From an uncultured Flavobacteriales bacterium (GTDB taxonomy: Bacteria; Bacteroidota; Bacteroidia; Flavobacteriales_D; Crocinitomicaceae): a stretch of DNA of 64,000 bases. Shown piece after piece: positions 19,323-28,289 of the stretch (its first letter is position 1; every line of letters starts with the position of its first letter). The stretch spans positions 310,001 through 374,000 of the forward strand of contig CALSTG010000001.1 of the NCBI GenBank assembly GCA_943789205.1. Direction: 5' to 3'. The notes beneath the pieces were generated by a model. That model saw nothing but the letters and a program-made list of their open reading frames with translations. It had not been told where the DNA came from and did no database searches. The position numbers and the translations under genes are program-made.

Positions 19323-20726
19323 ATGTCTGAAAAGCAAAGAACGCTCAAAGGTATAGTTAAATTAAGTGGTATTGGACTCCATACTGGTGTCGTTGCTAAC
19401 TTAGAAATCCATCCTGCTCCGGCCAATCATGGTTATAAATTCCAACGTATTGATTTAGAAGGAAAACCAATGATCAAAGCGGATGTGGAACGTGTAGTTT
19501 CAACAGAAAGAGGTACTACATTGGAGCAAAACAATGCAAAAGTTCATACTACAGAGCATGTACTAGCTGCAATTTATGGATGTCAAGTTGACAATGCCTT
19601 AATTACCGTAGACGGACCAGAAATTCCAATTATGGATGGTAGTTCTTTAAAATTTGTTGAGGCCATTGAAGAGGTCGGTTATGAGGAACAAGAGGCCGAA
19701 CGCGTATATTTTGAACTTACAGAAAATATACCTTGGGAAGACGAAGAAAATGGCATAGAATTTCTTGCAATCCCTGACGTTAACTACCGACTTACGGTTA
19801 TGGTTGATTACCAATCACCGGTTCTAGGAACACAACATGCGAGCATGTACCATATAGGGGAGTTTAAATCTGAAATTGCAAAATGTAGAACGTTTGTATT
19901 TCTTCGAGAGCTTGAATTTTTAGCAAAAAACAACCTGATCAAGGGTGGCGATTTGGACAACGCAATTGTTATGGTTGAGCGTCCTGAAATTTCAGAAAAG
20001 GAACTTACGGATCTTGCAAAGCTTTTAGGAAAAGAAGATTTGAAAGTTGATATAGACGGCATTGGTGTTTTAAACAGCACCAAATTACAGTACGAAAACG
20101 AACCAGCAAGACATAAATTATTGGATATAGTTGGAGATCTAGCACTGATTGGAAAGCCAATAAAAGCGCATATCCTTGCAGCAAGACCAGGGCATTCAGG
20201 AAATATTCGGTTTGCGAAAGTTCTCAAGGAGCAAATAAAAAAACAGCAACTAAAAGGAAAGCATTTTGACCTTACATTAGATCCATTATACGATATCAAT
20301 GATATTGAAAAAATGCTCCCGCATCGTTTTCCATTTTTAATGGTCGACAAAATCATGGAGATTACTGATGACTCAATTTGGGGTATTAAAAACATCACAA
20401 TGAATGAGCCCGTATTTACGGGTCATTTTCCAGGAAATCCTGTTTTTCCTGGAGTTTTACAAGTAGAAGCCATGGCGCAAGTCGGAGGTATATTTGCCCT
20501 AAGTAAAGTGGAAGAACCTCACCTTTACTCTACCTACTTTATGAAAATCAATAATGTGAAATTCAAGCAAAAAGTACTTCCAGGAGATACGGTTGTTTTT
20601 GAGCTCAAATTAATGTCGGCCATAAGAAGAGGGCTTGTTGAAATGTCAGGTGTTGCCTACGTCAATGGTAAAGTAGTTGCTGAAGCCGAGATGTTAGCGC
20701 AAGTCATAAAAGACAAAGAAGCCTGA
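19323..20726 (+). CDS. lpxC/fabZ: Bifunctional UDP-3-O-acyl-GlcNAc deacetylase / 3-hydroxyacyl-ACP dehydratase
   Basis: A fusion of LpxC (residues about 1-300) and FabZ (about 315-465), an arrangement characteristic of Bacteroidota. The LpxC half has the zinc-binding block HTTEHVLAA (H79) and RHKLLDIVGDLALIG. The FabZ half has MLPHRFPFLMVDKI and the hot-dog active-site stretch GHFPGNPVFPGVLQVEAMAQ. The frame can extend one codon to a TTG at 19320, but the ATG at 19323 is the better start, giving 467 aa. One protein thus links the committed step of lipid A with fatty-acid elongation. It sits between lpxD and lpxA in one operon. Confidence 0.97.
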   Translation: MSEKQRTLKGIVKLSGIGLHTGVVANLEIHPAPANHGYKFQRIDLEGKPMIKADVERVVSTERGTTLEQNNAKVHTTEHVLAAIYGCQVDNALITVDGPEIPIMDGSSLKFVEAIEEVGYEEQEAERVYFELTENIPWEDEENGIEFLAIPDVNYRLTVMVDYQSPVLGTQHASMYHIGEFKSEIAKCRTFVFLRELEFLAKNNLIKGGDLDNAIVMVERPEISEKELTDLAKLLGKEDLKVDIDGIGVLNSTKLQYENEPARHKLLDIVGDLALIGKPIKAHILAARPGHSGNIRFAKVLKEQIKKQQLKGKHFDLTLDPLYDINDIEKMLPHRFPFLMVDKIMEITDDSIWGIKNITMNEPVFTGHFPGNPVFPGVLQVEAMAQVGGIFALSKVEEPHLYSTYFMKINNVKFKQKVLPGDTVVFELKLMSAIRRGLVEMSGVAYVNGKVVAEAEMLAQVIKDKEA

Positions 20727-21505
20727 TGAATATAAGTCCATTAGCATCCATTCACCCAAAAGCGACAATCCATAAGGATGTAACCATTGAGCCTTTTGCC
20801 CATATTCATGATGATGTTATTATCGGTAAAGGAACAAAAATACATTCGAATGTCGTACTTTATCCAGGAACACGAATAGGTGAAAATTGTGAAATTTTCC
20901 CTGGTGCTGTTATTGGTGTTATTCCACAAGACTTAAAATTCGGAGGTGAGTATACCTTAGTAGAGATTGGAGACCACACAGTTATTCGAGAGTGCGTTAC
21001 GATACACCGAGGAACAAATGACAAGCTTTCGACTAAAATAGGATCTCATTGCTTACTCATGACTTATGTACACATCGCTCATGACTGTACCATTGGCGAT
21101 CATGTTATTTTGGCGAGCTATACGGGGATTTCTGGGCACGTTCAAATTGATGATTATGCTATTTTGGAAGGAAAGGTAGCAGCGCAGCAGTTTACACATA
21201 TTGGTAAACATACCTTCATTGGAGGTGCTTCACTCATTAGAAAAAACATACCACCTTATGTTAAAGCTGCCAGAGAGCCATTAACATTTGCAGGCGTCAA
21301 TTCGGTTGGATTGAGGAGAAGAGGATTTTCCGATGAAACCATAAGAGAAATAGAAGACCTTTATAGAATACTCTACATACAGAACAGTAATATTTCTAAA
21401 GGAATTGAAGCTATCAAGTCACAAATTCCCGACAGCGACGTCAGAGAAGAAATCTTAGCATTTATTAGCGCCTCAGATAAAGGTATTATTCGTGGAATGA
21501 TTTAA
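20726..21505 (+). CDS. lpxA: Acyl-ACP--UDP-N-acetylglucosamine O-acyltransferase
   Basis: The first step of lipid A synthesis in the cytosol. The 259 residues start with ISPLASIHPKATIHKDVTIEPFA and form a left-handed beta-helix of hexapeptide repeats, with the catalytic-His region YVHIAHDCTIGDHVILA, followed by the C-terminal helical domain (GVNSVGLRRRGFSDETIREIEDLYRIL). The start overlaps the lpxC/fabZ stop by one base, and rlmD follows after 1 bp. The length is standard. Confidence 0.97.
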   Translation: MNISPLASIHPKATIHKDVTIEPFAHIHDDVIIGKGTKIHSNVVLYPGTRIGENCEIFPGAVIGVIPQDLKFGGEYTLVEIGDHTVIRECVTIHRGTNDKLSTKIGSHCLLMTYVHIAHDCTIGDHVILASYTGISGHVQIDDYAILEGKVAAQQFTHIGKHTFIGGASLIRKNIPPYVKAAREPLTFAGVNSVGLRRRGFSDETIREIEDLYRILYIQNSNISKGIEAIKSQIPDSDVREEILAFISASDKGIIRGMI

Positions 21506-21506
21506 G

Positions 21507-22937
21507 ATGTTTAAAAGAGGAGACAGAATTGAATTAGAAATCACGGACTTTGCCTTTGGAGGAAAGGGTATTTCAAAAATCGATACTGATGCGCAAAGGA
21601 CAATGGTTTTTGTTCCGAATACTTTTCCAGGTCAAAAAGTAAAAGTGGCAATTTCAGCCAAAAAGAAAAAGCATTACGAAGCTAAATTATTAGATATTAT
21701 TGAGCATTCTCCAATTGAAAAAATCAGTAATTATCAACCTATTTCTGGCGCACCCTACATATTTGTTCCTGTTTCAGAACAAGAAAAACTAAAAAAAGAA
21801 TCGACCCTAGAAACCTTCAGACGGCTCTCTGGTATTCAATATATCAAAGAGATATTTGACACCTTTATTTCCGCTCCCGAGCATTTCTACTATAGAAATA
21901 AAATGGAATATAGCTTTTCTTGTATTGAGCATTGTTTAAAAACAGAAACAGAGATTGATAATGCCTTTGCTTTAGGATTCAAGAGAAGAGGAACTTGGTG
22001 GAAGGTAGAAAGCTTAAATAAAGCATCTGGTTTATTTGATAAGGATTGGGAGGATAAGCTGCATCTTGTTCGCGATTATTTGAAACAATCTGGCCTTAGT
22101 GCTTGGCATCCACCTAAAAAAATAGGTTTTTTTAGACATATTGTTGTAAGGAAATCTTTTGCATCCAATCAGCTACTTGTTAACCTAGTTACATCATCTG
22201 AAAACCTCAATAAATTTGATTTACAAGGATTTGCCAACTACATAAAAGAATTATTCGGAGGTCGGGTCGCGGGATTACTACATACCGTAAATGATAATGT
22301 GGCAGATAGAGCAAAAATAGAAAATGGTCAAAGTAATTTACTTTTTGGAAAAGATGTAATACAAGAGAATTTATTGGGACTAAATTTTCAGATGCGGATG
22401 GAAAGCTTCTTTCAAACAAATCCAAAATGTGCAGAATTATTATACAGTAAAGCATTAGATTATGTTTTTGAGGATGGGATCCGAAATGATAAAGTAGTAC
22501 TTGATTTATTTTGTGGTACAGGAACTATTGCCCAGCTCATGGCAAAAAGGAATCCAGAGGTAGGTATCGTTGGAGTTGATATTGTAGAAGAAGCCATCGA
22601 TGATGCACGAAAAAATGCCATAAATAACAACATATCGAATACAGAATTTTTTGCCGCTGACGTAGGTAAATTTCTAAAGTTCAATCCGCAATACAAAGGA
22701 AAGATAGATACACTCATCCTTGACCCGCCAAGAGCTGGTATTGCGCCAAAAACCTTAAAAAAGGTGATTGAATTAGGTGCTTCGAATATTGTTTACATTT
22801 CTTGCAATCCATCAACTCAAGCAAGAGATGCTTCAGCACTATCAGATGCAGGTTTTTTACTCGAAAAATATAGCTTGGTAGACCAATTTCCGCATACAGG
22901 TCACATTGAGTCTATCGCAAAATTTACAAAAAAATGA
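21507..22937 (+). CDS. rlmD: RlmD/TrmA-family 23S rRNA (uracil-5-)-methyltransferase
   Basis: A SAM-dependent RNA m5U methyltransferase of 476 aa. An N-terminal TRAM domain (residues 1-60, GDRIELEITDFAFGGKG) is followed by the central domain and a Rossmann fold with VLDLFCGTGTIAQLMA, the catalytic region LDPPRAGIAPK and the cysteine-bearing YISCNPSTQARD. The CX5CX2C iron-sulfur cysteines of classical RumA/RlmD are absent: the corresponding stretch reads PISGAPYIFVPVSEQEKLKKE. So it is a cluster-less member, and the exact uridine it modifies is uncertain. It is coupled to lpxA (1 bp) and to cinA (4-bp overlap). Confidence 0.88.
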   Translation: MFKRGDRIELEITDFAFGGKGISKIDTDAQRTMVFVPNTFPGQKVKVAISAKKKKHYEAKLLDIIEHSPIEKISNYQPISGAPYIFVPVSEQEKLKKESTLETFRRLSGIQYIKEIFDTFISAPEHFYYRNKMEYSFSCIEHCLKTETEIDNAFALGFKRRGTWWKVESLNKASGLFDKDWEDKLHLVRDYLKQSGLSAWHPPKKIGFFRHIVVRKSFASNQLLVNLVTSSENLNKFDLQGFANYIKELFGGRVAGLLHTVNDNVADRAKIENGQSNLLFGKDVIQENLLGLNFQMRMESFFQTNPKCAELLYSKALDYVFEDGIRNDKVVLDLFCGTGTIAQLMAKRNPEVGIVGVDIVEEAIDDARKNAINNNISNTEFFAADVGKFLKFNPQYKGKIDTLILDPPRAGIAPKTLKKVIELGASNIVYISCNPSTQARDASALSDAGFLLEKYSLVDQFPHTGHIESIAKFTKK

Positions 22938-24169
22938 AAGTTGAACTTATTTCGATTGGAGACGAATTATTAATTGGTCAAACCGTCAATACTAACGCAT
23001 CATGGCTCGGAGAAACTTTATCAAAGGCAGGTTCAGAAATCATTAAAACGGTAGTTATTAGCGATAAAAAAGAAGAAATCATTTCTAGCTTGGAAAATAT
23101 CTCTGATGCAACAAATTGTGTAATTATAACTGGAGGTCTTGGCCCAACGAAAGATGATATCACTAAATACACTTTAGCAGAATACTTTGGAAGTAAGCTA
23201 AAACAAGATAAATATACTTTAGATAAAATTGAATCTTTTTTTAGCCAACGAAATCGACCAATGCTCGACTCTAATTACAAACAAGCGGAACTGCCCGTCG
23301 ATTGTACGATACTCGAAAATGACTATGGCACTGCTGCTGGAATGTGGTTTGAAAAAAACAATAAAATATACATTAGTCTACCAGGAGTTCCCTATGAAAT
23401 GCAAGGTATTATGACCGAGCAAGCAATTCCGAAACTAAAGGAGCGATTCAAGCTTAAGTCCATGTATTATAAAACAGCACTAACTCAAGGAATAGGGGAA
23501 TCATTTTTAGCAGAAAAAATATCGGATTGGGAAGATCTTGTTTACACACAAGGGTTTTCTTTGGCCTACCTTCCATCATCTGGAATCGTTAAGCTCAGAA
23601 TCTCATCAGCGAATGGAAGTGATGATGCTGAAAAAATAAACAACCTATTTTTAGCACTCGAAAAGCAAATTCCAAAGCATTTTTTTGGATACGATAGAGA
23701 TACTTTGCCGCATATTATTGGTAAACAACTTATTGAAAAGAAATTAAGCATTGGAACCGTTGAAAGCTGCACAGCAGGCATGCTCGCTAGTCAAATTAGC
23801 AGTATTCCTGGGGCATCGGCATATTATGAAGGAGCACTCCTCACCTACTCGTACAAAATTAAAACAAGCCTCGCCAAGGTTCCTGCTGAACTGATTCAAA
23901 AAGAAGGTGCCGTTAGCGAACCTGTAGCCATTCAAATGGCCGAAAATGGAAGAGAAATATTGGGTGCCGATATCTGTATATCGACAACAGGAATTGCAGG
24001 CCCAGGTGGTGGAACCGAAACAAAACCAGTCGGTATGGTATGGATTGCGATTGCGACTAAAGAAGGAACCACTACTAAGAAAATGCAATTTTCTAAGCAT
24101 AGAGAACGTAATATTAAAATGACCGTATTGAGTGCATTAAATCTACTTAGACTAGAGCTAAGAAAATAA
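22934..24169 (+). CDS. cinA: CinA family protein (CinA/PncC, NMN deamidase)
   Basis: A 411-residue two-domain protein. Residues 1-170 form the MoaB/MogA-like COG1058 domain (ELISIGDELLIGQTVNTNASWLG, ITGGLGPTKDDITK). Residues about 250-411 form the PncC domain (GTVESCTAGMLASQISSIPGAS, STTGIAGPGGGTETKPVGMVW), which in characterised members deamidates nicotinamide mononucleotide. It likely acts in NAD salvage or pyridine-nucleotide repair. A competence role is historical and not implied here. It overlaps the rlmD stop (ATGA) and converges on the TonB receptor with a 2-bp gap. Confidence 0.94.
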   Translation: MKVELISIGDELLIGQTVNTNASWLGETLSKAGSEIIKTVVISDKKEEIISSLENISDATNCVIITGGLGPTKDDITKYTLAEYFGSKLKQDKYTLDKIESFFSQRNRPMLDSNYKQAELPVDCTILENDYGTAAGMWFEKNNKIYISLPGVPYEMQGIMTEQAIPKLKERFKLKSMYYKTALTQGIGESFLAEKISDWEDLVYTQGFSLAYLPSSGIVKLRISSANGSDDAEKINNLFLALEKQIPKHFFGYDRDTLPHIIGKQLIEKKLSIGTVESCTAGMLASQISSIPGASAYYEGALLTYSYKIKTSLAKVPAELIQKEGAVSEPVAIQMAENGREILGADICISTTGIAGPGGGTETKPVGMVWIAIATKEGTTTKKMQFSKHRERNIKMTVLSALNLLRLELRK

Positions 24170-24171
24170 GG

Positions 24172-26598
24172 CTATTTTCCTTTCCCCTCCAACTTGTATG
24201 TATATTGAACAGTGATTGTTCTTGGAGGCTCAATCTTTAAGGGTCTCAAAGAATACGTTCGGTTAAGAATGTTCGTTCCTATCAATGCCAGTTTATGTTC
24301 ATCTGAAAAATTGAATGATATTCTTGCATCAAAAATCCAATTCCCAAAGCGGTGAGCCTCAAAAAAGTCAATATAACGAAGGTCTTGGAGTACCTCAATA
24401 TCTGTTGTAAATTCCTCAAAGTCTTTAATAATTGCATCCATATTAACGATTTTAGAGAAGTATTTGGCACTTGCACCAATAGAAAATTTATTCTTCCATG
24501 AATATTCAACGTCCATTTTGGCATTGTGAAGAAACCTATATTTAAGAATACCTTGTGACGGATCCATTGATGTAGAATTATAGCTGAAAACTCGATTTAA
24601 GGAATCTGTGGCATAAACATAATCGGGGGTTAGCGTTTTAGGTACGATATAATTATAACCCAGTAAAAAGTTAATTTTACCATGCTTTTTAACCTCAGCA
24701 AAACCAGCGAAAGATAAATCCAGACCCAAAACACGAGATTCCCCGGTATTCAAAAACATAAAGCCTGCACTAGAACCCATTGCTTGAACATCAGTGAGCT
24801 CATTCCAAATTCCGAACATATATTCAATGGTGTTTTGATATTCTTGCCAAAAACCAGCCAAATCAAGATAACCATATATACCACCAAACTTAATACCTTG
24901 CTTCAGTCCTACTTCAGCGTTCCAGCTACTTTCTGGAAGCAAACCTGGATTTGGAAATACGCCAAAATTACCAACACCTGTTCGAATAAAACGCTCTGTA
25001 ATGGTAGGGAAGCGATAACCTTGACCATAGGATGCACGAAGATAGGTCTCCTGATATATTTTGAGACTAGAACCGGCTCTAAATATTGGCTTTAGTGCAG
25101 TAATAGAATCGTTCAATTGAAAATACTCAAGTCTCCCTCCAAATGACAGGTTTAATATATTCTTCAGTTTGGTTTCCATCTGTGAATATGCAGAAACATT
25201 AAGCATTTTATTGTTAGGTGTACCCGAACCAATATAAATATTGGCATATGAGTTGGTGTAGGTTGAAGTCAAACCGCCTATAAATTCAACATTTTGAAAC
25301 TCTTTGTATTTCTTTTTGAACATATAATCTCCATAATAGGTGGTCGCATTATTGGATTGATTCGCACTCATTTCATTATCAGCTCTGAGTATTCTTCCTC
25401 TCAAATAATGTTTGCCATTACTTTGGGTAAAGAAATTAATGAAGGGGTCTAAATTGAATATAAATTGATCTTGAAGAAAAATAGCTCCTGGATAAGCTCT
25501 AAATAGACCTGACGAATCATTTAACCATGCCAAAGGCATCGTTGTATGCATCATCATAAAATTACCATTCAATCCATAATTCAATCCTTTAATTTTTTTC
25601 GACCTGTAGCGCAAATTAAAATTAAATCGCGCGCGTTTAGAGATTAAATCCTCCTCAGTGAAGTTTGTAATGGTATCTGGAAATACAGTAGCTACGATTG
25701 AATCTGTAATCGGTGGTCCAATGTAACCATGGTCATAATTTAAATTGCCTCCTACTACAAGATCGAGATTACCAAACATTTGTGAATGCAGAAAATTTGC
25801 ACCCAATATTATAGGAGATTTGGACCACCATTTTGCATTGGTTTGATTTGGTGAATTATAAAGTCCATTGTAAATATTGATTTTTGTTTTAGGTTTGGAG
25901 GTCGGATATGCTGTTCTAATGTTGACAGATCCGGATAATGCGGAGCTTCCTGACAAAACAGATGCAGCGCCTTTAACCACCTCAATTTGACTGATGTTTT
26001 CAACAGGAATGAACCCCCACTCAGGACGACCTGCATCACCTGAAAGCATAGGCATATCATCAACAATTACAGCTACTTTAGAACCTACTCCGAATGTAAA
26101 ACCACTACCTCCTCTAATTTGAGGCTCGCCATCAAGAATATTTAATCCTGGCGTTTGATCCAATGCGGTTTCAATACTTCTTGTATTTTTATTTTCAATC
26201 AGTTCCGGCTTTAGAACAATCATTGTAACTGTTTGCTCCTCAATTGGCTTATCGAATTTACCGACCTTAACATTTACTTCTTTAAACTCCTTTATGTAAG
26301 AAAACAAAGTGAAGTCCACCGAACGCTTCTCGTTTGCCTTCAGAACGAAAGAAATGGTGTCAGAACGCATACCTGTATAACGACAAATTAATTTGCATTC
26401 ACCGGGAGGAACAACAAGTTCATATGAACCATCTTCTTGGGCGATGGTTCCTTTGGAAACATCAGCACGATAAATTACAGAAGCGCCGAGTAAAGCCTCG
26501 CCACTTTCACTAGAAACGATGCCTTGCACTGTCGCAAACTCTTGAGCATGAGATACAAATAATAGACCTAAAAAAAAGGGTATTAAGAGGTGCTTCAT
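24172..26598 (-). CDS. TonB-dependent receptor with carboxypeptidase-regulatory domain
   Basis: An 808-residue outer-membrane receptor. After a signal peptide (to about residue 18, SHAQ) comes a CarboxypepD_reg-like domain (VQGIVSSESGEALLGASV, about 23-105). The plug follows (RSIETALDQTPGLNILDGEPQIRGGSGF ... VAVIVDDMPML ... IEVVKGAASVLSGSSALSGSVNIRT), then a beta-barrel ending in a Bacteroidota-style YTYKL terminus. It lies 4 bp after the T9SS/PCMD-like gene, so the two are one operon and probably handle one substrate. It is not of the SusC length and no SusD is present. The ligand is unknown; small iron/heme or peptide compounds are possible. Confidence 0.93.
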   Translation of the reverse strand: MKHLLIPFFLGLLFVSHAQEFATVQGIVSSESGEALLGASVIYRADVSKGTIAQEDGSYELVVPPGECKLICRYTGMRSDTISFVLKANEKRSVDFTLFSYIKEFKEVNVKVGKFDKPIEEQTVTMIVLKPELIENKNTRSIETALDQTPGLNILDGEPQIRGGSGFTFGVGSKVAVIVDDMPMLSGDAGRPEWGFIPVENISQIEVVKGAASVLSGSSALSGSVNIRTAYPTSKPKTKINIYNGLYNSPNQTNAKWWSKSPIILGANFLHSQMFGNLDLVVGGNLNYDHGYIGPPITDSIVATVFPDTITNFTEEDLISKRARFNFNLRYRSKKIKGLNYGLNGNFMMMHTTMPLAWLNDSSGLFRAYPGAIFLQDQFIFNLDPFINFFTQSNGKHYLRGRILRADNEMSANQSNNATTYYGDYMFKKKYKEFQNVEFIGGLTSTYTNSYANIYIGSGTPNNKMLNVSAYSQMETKLKNILNLSFGGRLEYFQLNDSITALKPIFRAGSSLKIYQETYLRASYGQGYRFPTITERFIRTGVGNFGVFPNPGLLPESSWNAEVGLKQGIKFGGIYGYLDLAGFWQEYQNTIEYMFGIWNELTDVQAMGSSAGFMFLNTGESRVLGLDLSFAGFAEVKKHGKINFLLGYNYIVPKTLTPDYVYATDSLNRVFSYNSTSMDPSQGILKYRFLHNAKMDVEYSWKNKFSIGASAKYFSKIVNMDAIIKDFEEFTTDIEVLQDLRYIDFFEAHRFGNWIFDARISFNFSDEHKLALIGTNILNRTYSLRPLKIEPPRTITVQYTYKLEGKGK

Positions 26599-26602
26599 TG
26601 AA

Positions 26603-27529
26603 CTATTGTGCTATGACCTTGAAGCTCTGATTTTTTCCTGAAATGAAATACATTCCACTTTCTAGTCGCATACCTGATAATTTCTCTGTGGTTCCACGTA
26701 AGACACAAATTCCTGACATTGAAAACACGTTTAAAATTTCGTTTGATTTAATATTCGTAGAGAAATTTAATCCTTCATCGGTATAATTCGCCCAAAACTT
26801 ATTTGATGCCTCTGCTATTGAAGAAGTATTATATACGAGGGAAATATCGTCTAATAACACCTCATCTCCAGCAGAACCACCTCCTGGCGTTTTATTGGTC
26901 GTAAATGTCACCAAAATAAACTCAGGAGTGCTAGAGGCACCATCATAAATGAATGGTACAGACTTTCGAACCCAATTTCCATTTGTTTTCGCATAATTCA
27001 AACCAGCAGCACCTACAACATGAGATAATGAAGCATCATTAATTGGATCGCGTAACTCATAATCGTCATGTATAACTGCATGAATCCTGGCAGAGTCTTG
27101 AGTGCTACTTGCACTAAATCTAACCCAAAAAACAATAGAATCTGGAAGCGTAGTAAGTTCTTGTGAAAAATCACTATTTGATGTTATCGTGAAGTTAAAA
27201 TTGTCATCGCTGTCAGGAGTGCTACTACCCATATTAATTCTTCCTAAAGTGAGATTTCCATTTGCAACAATGCCTAAAGTACTTTTCGAAAATACTCGGG
27301 CACAATACATTCCGTCGGCACCCATTCTAGTATCCGTAGATTGCTCGACTTGTTGAGAACCAAACAATGACAAACCGCCTGTTGCACTCATAAAACTATT
27401 CCAATTTGACGGTTCTTCACTACTGCTTCCTAGATCATCCCATGATTCCATGGAGCCATTGTCTATTTGCTGACCCATTGCGGAGAGTGTGAAAAAGATT
27501 ACAAAAAAGCTAGAGTAAATTTTATTCAT
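26603..27529 (-). CDS. Secreted PCMD-like protein with T9SS C-terminal sorting signal
   Basis: From the ATG at 27529 the protein is 308 aa. The frame is open to 27583, but the extra residues hide the signal peptide, so MNKIYSSFFVIFFTLSAMGQ is preferred. The body (NGSMESWDD ... PSNWNS ... MYCARVFSKSTLGIVANGNLTLGRI ... VLLDDISLVY) resembles the PCMD jelly-roll family. The C-terminus (NEILNVFSMSGICVLRGT ... GMYFISGKNQSFKVIAQ) is a T9SS type A sorting region. It should be placed on or released from the cell surface. Being the first gene before a TonB receptor, it is probably a surface binding partner or substrate-processing protein for that receptor. PCMD assignment is by pattern and not certain. 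Confidence 0.75.
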   Translation of the reverse strand: MNKIYSSFFVIFFTLSAMGQQIDNGSMESWDDLGSSSEEPSNWNSFMSATGGLSLFGSQQVEQSTDTRMGADGMYCARVFSKSTLGIVANGNLTLGRINMGSSTPDSDDNFNFTITSNSDFSQELTTLPDSIVFWVRFSASSTQDSARIHAVIHDDYELRDPINDASLSHVVGAAGLNYAKTNGNWVRKSVPFIYDGASSTPEFILVTFTTNKTPGGGSAGDEVLLDDISLVYNTSSIAEASNKFWANYTDEGLNFSTNIKSNEILNVFSMSGICVLRGTTEKLSGMRLESGMYFISGKNQSFKVIAQ

Positions 27530-27550
27530 AGTACAGATTTTAGGTTTACT

Positions 27551-27558
27551 CAAATATA
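27551..27558 (-). promoter_or_regulatory. Candidate -7 box for the PCMD-like/TonB receptor operon
   Basis: On the minus strand TATATTTG matches the Bacteroidota -7 consensus TAnnTTTG, 22 bp before the ATG at 27529. The distance fits a short untranslated leader. No clear -33 element is seen. Confidence 0.5.
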
Positions 27559-27650
27559 GCGAAATACTTTTATGGAATAACATTTGTAATCACTCCTGTA
27601 ATTGCATGCTTTTGAAGTGTTAGTTGGCCTATTATCAAAAAGCAAATGTG

Positions 27651-27658
27651 TAACTTTG
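27651..27658 (+). promoter_or_regulatory. Candidate -7 box upstream of queE
   Basis: TAACTTTG fits TAnnTTTG, 18 bp before the queE ATG. A TTG lies at 27624-27626, slightly farther than the usual -33 spacing. Confidence 0.4.
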
Positions 27659-27676
27659 ACTCAAATTAATAAGTAC

Positions 27677-28279
27677 ATGTCTGAACATCTGCCAATAATG
27701 GAGAGCTTCTTGACGATTCAAGGAGAAGGATTCCACACAGGGAAACCAGCGTTCTTTATCCGGACGGGAGGATGTGATGTCGGATGTGTTTGGTGTGATG
27801 TTAAAGAAAGCTGGGATGCAGAAAGCCATCCAAACAAAAGTGTTGATTCGTTGCAATCCTTGGCCTTAGAAAACAAAAGTGAATGGGTTGTACTAACTGG
27901 TGGAGAACCCGCAATGTATGACTTGAGTCCTCTCGTTAGTAAGCTCAAAAATATCAATCGCTCAGTTGCTATTGAAACTTCGGGATGTTATACCTTAAGT
28001 GCTAAAGTTGACTGGTATACATTTTCTCCCAAGAAATTTAAAAAACCTTGTGCTGAAGCGTATGAAAAAGCAGACGAATTAAAAGTTGTAATTTTTCATA
28101 AATCAGATTTCAAATGGGCCTTGGAGCATTCGGAAAAGGTAGGGCCAAATTGTTTACTTTACATTCAACCTGAGTGGTCTAAAAAAGAACAGCTTATGGA
28201 GTCCATTGTCGATTTTGTTAAACGTAACGAAGGTTGGAGAATATCTTTACAAACACACAAATTCATGAACATTCCGTAA
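27677..28279 (+). CDS. queE: 7-carboxy-7-deazaguanine synthase
   Basis: A radical-SAM enzyme that forms the 7-deazapurine ring on the way to queuosine. From the ATG at 27677 (MSEHLPIMESFLTIQGEG) it is 200 aa. The cluster cysteines are C33, C37 and C40 (GGCDVGCVWC, CX3CX2C), followed by VVLTGGEPAMYD and the C-terminal SLQTHKFMNIP. The upstream frame to 27602 lacks homology and overlaps the likely promoter. It is not clustered with other queuosine genes here; the OmpA-type gene follows after 10 bp. Confidence 0.95.
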   Translation: MSEHLPIMESFLTIQGEGFHTGKPAFFIRTGGCDVGCVWCDVKESWDAESHPNKSVDSLQSLALENKSEWVVLTGGEPAMYDLSPLVSKLKNINRSVAIETSGCYTLSAKVDWYTFSPKKFKKPCAEAYEKADELKVVIFHKSDFKWALEHSEKVGPNCLLYIQPEWSKKEQLMESIVDFVKRNEGWRISLQTHKFMNIP

Positions 28280-28289
28280 CTTATTTGAG

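Noticed and set aside
19808-20398. Long open frame on the minus strand across lpxC/fabZ
   Set aside because: It is the shadow of the strong lpxC/fabZ frame and has no family features.
24172-26598. SusC/SusD polysaccharide utilisation locus
   Set aside because: No SusD lipoprotein or glycoside hydrolase is adjacent, and the receptor is of the shorter type.
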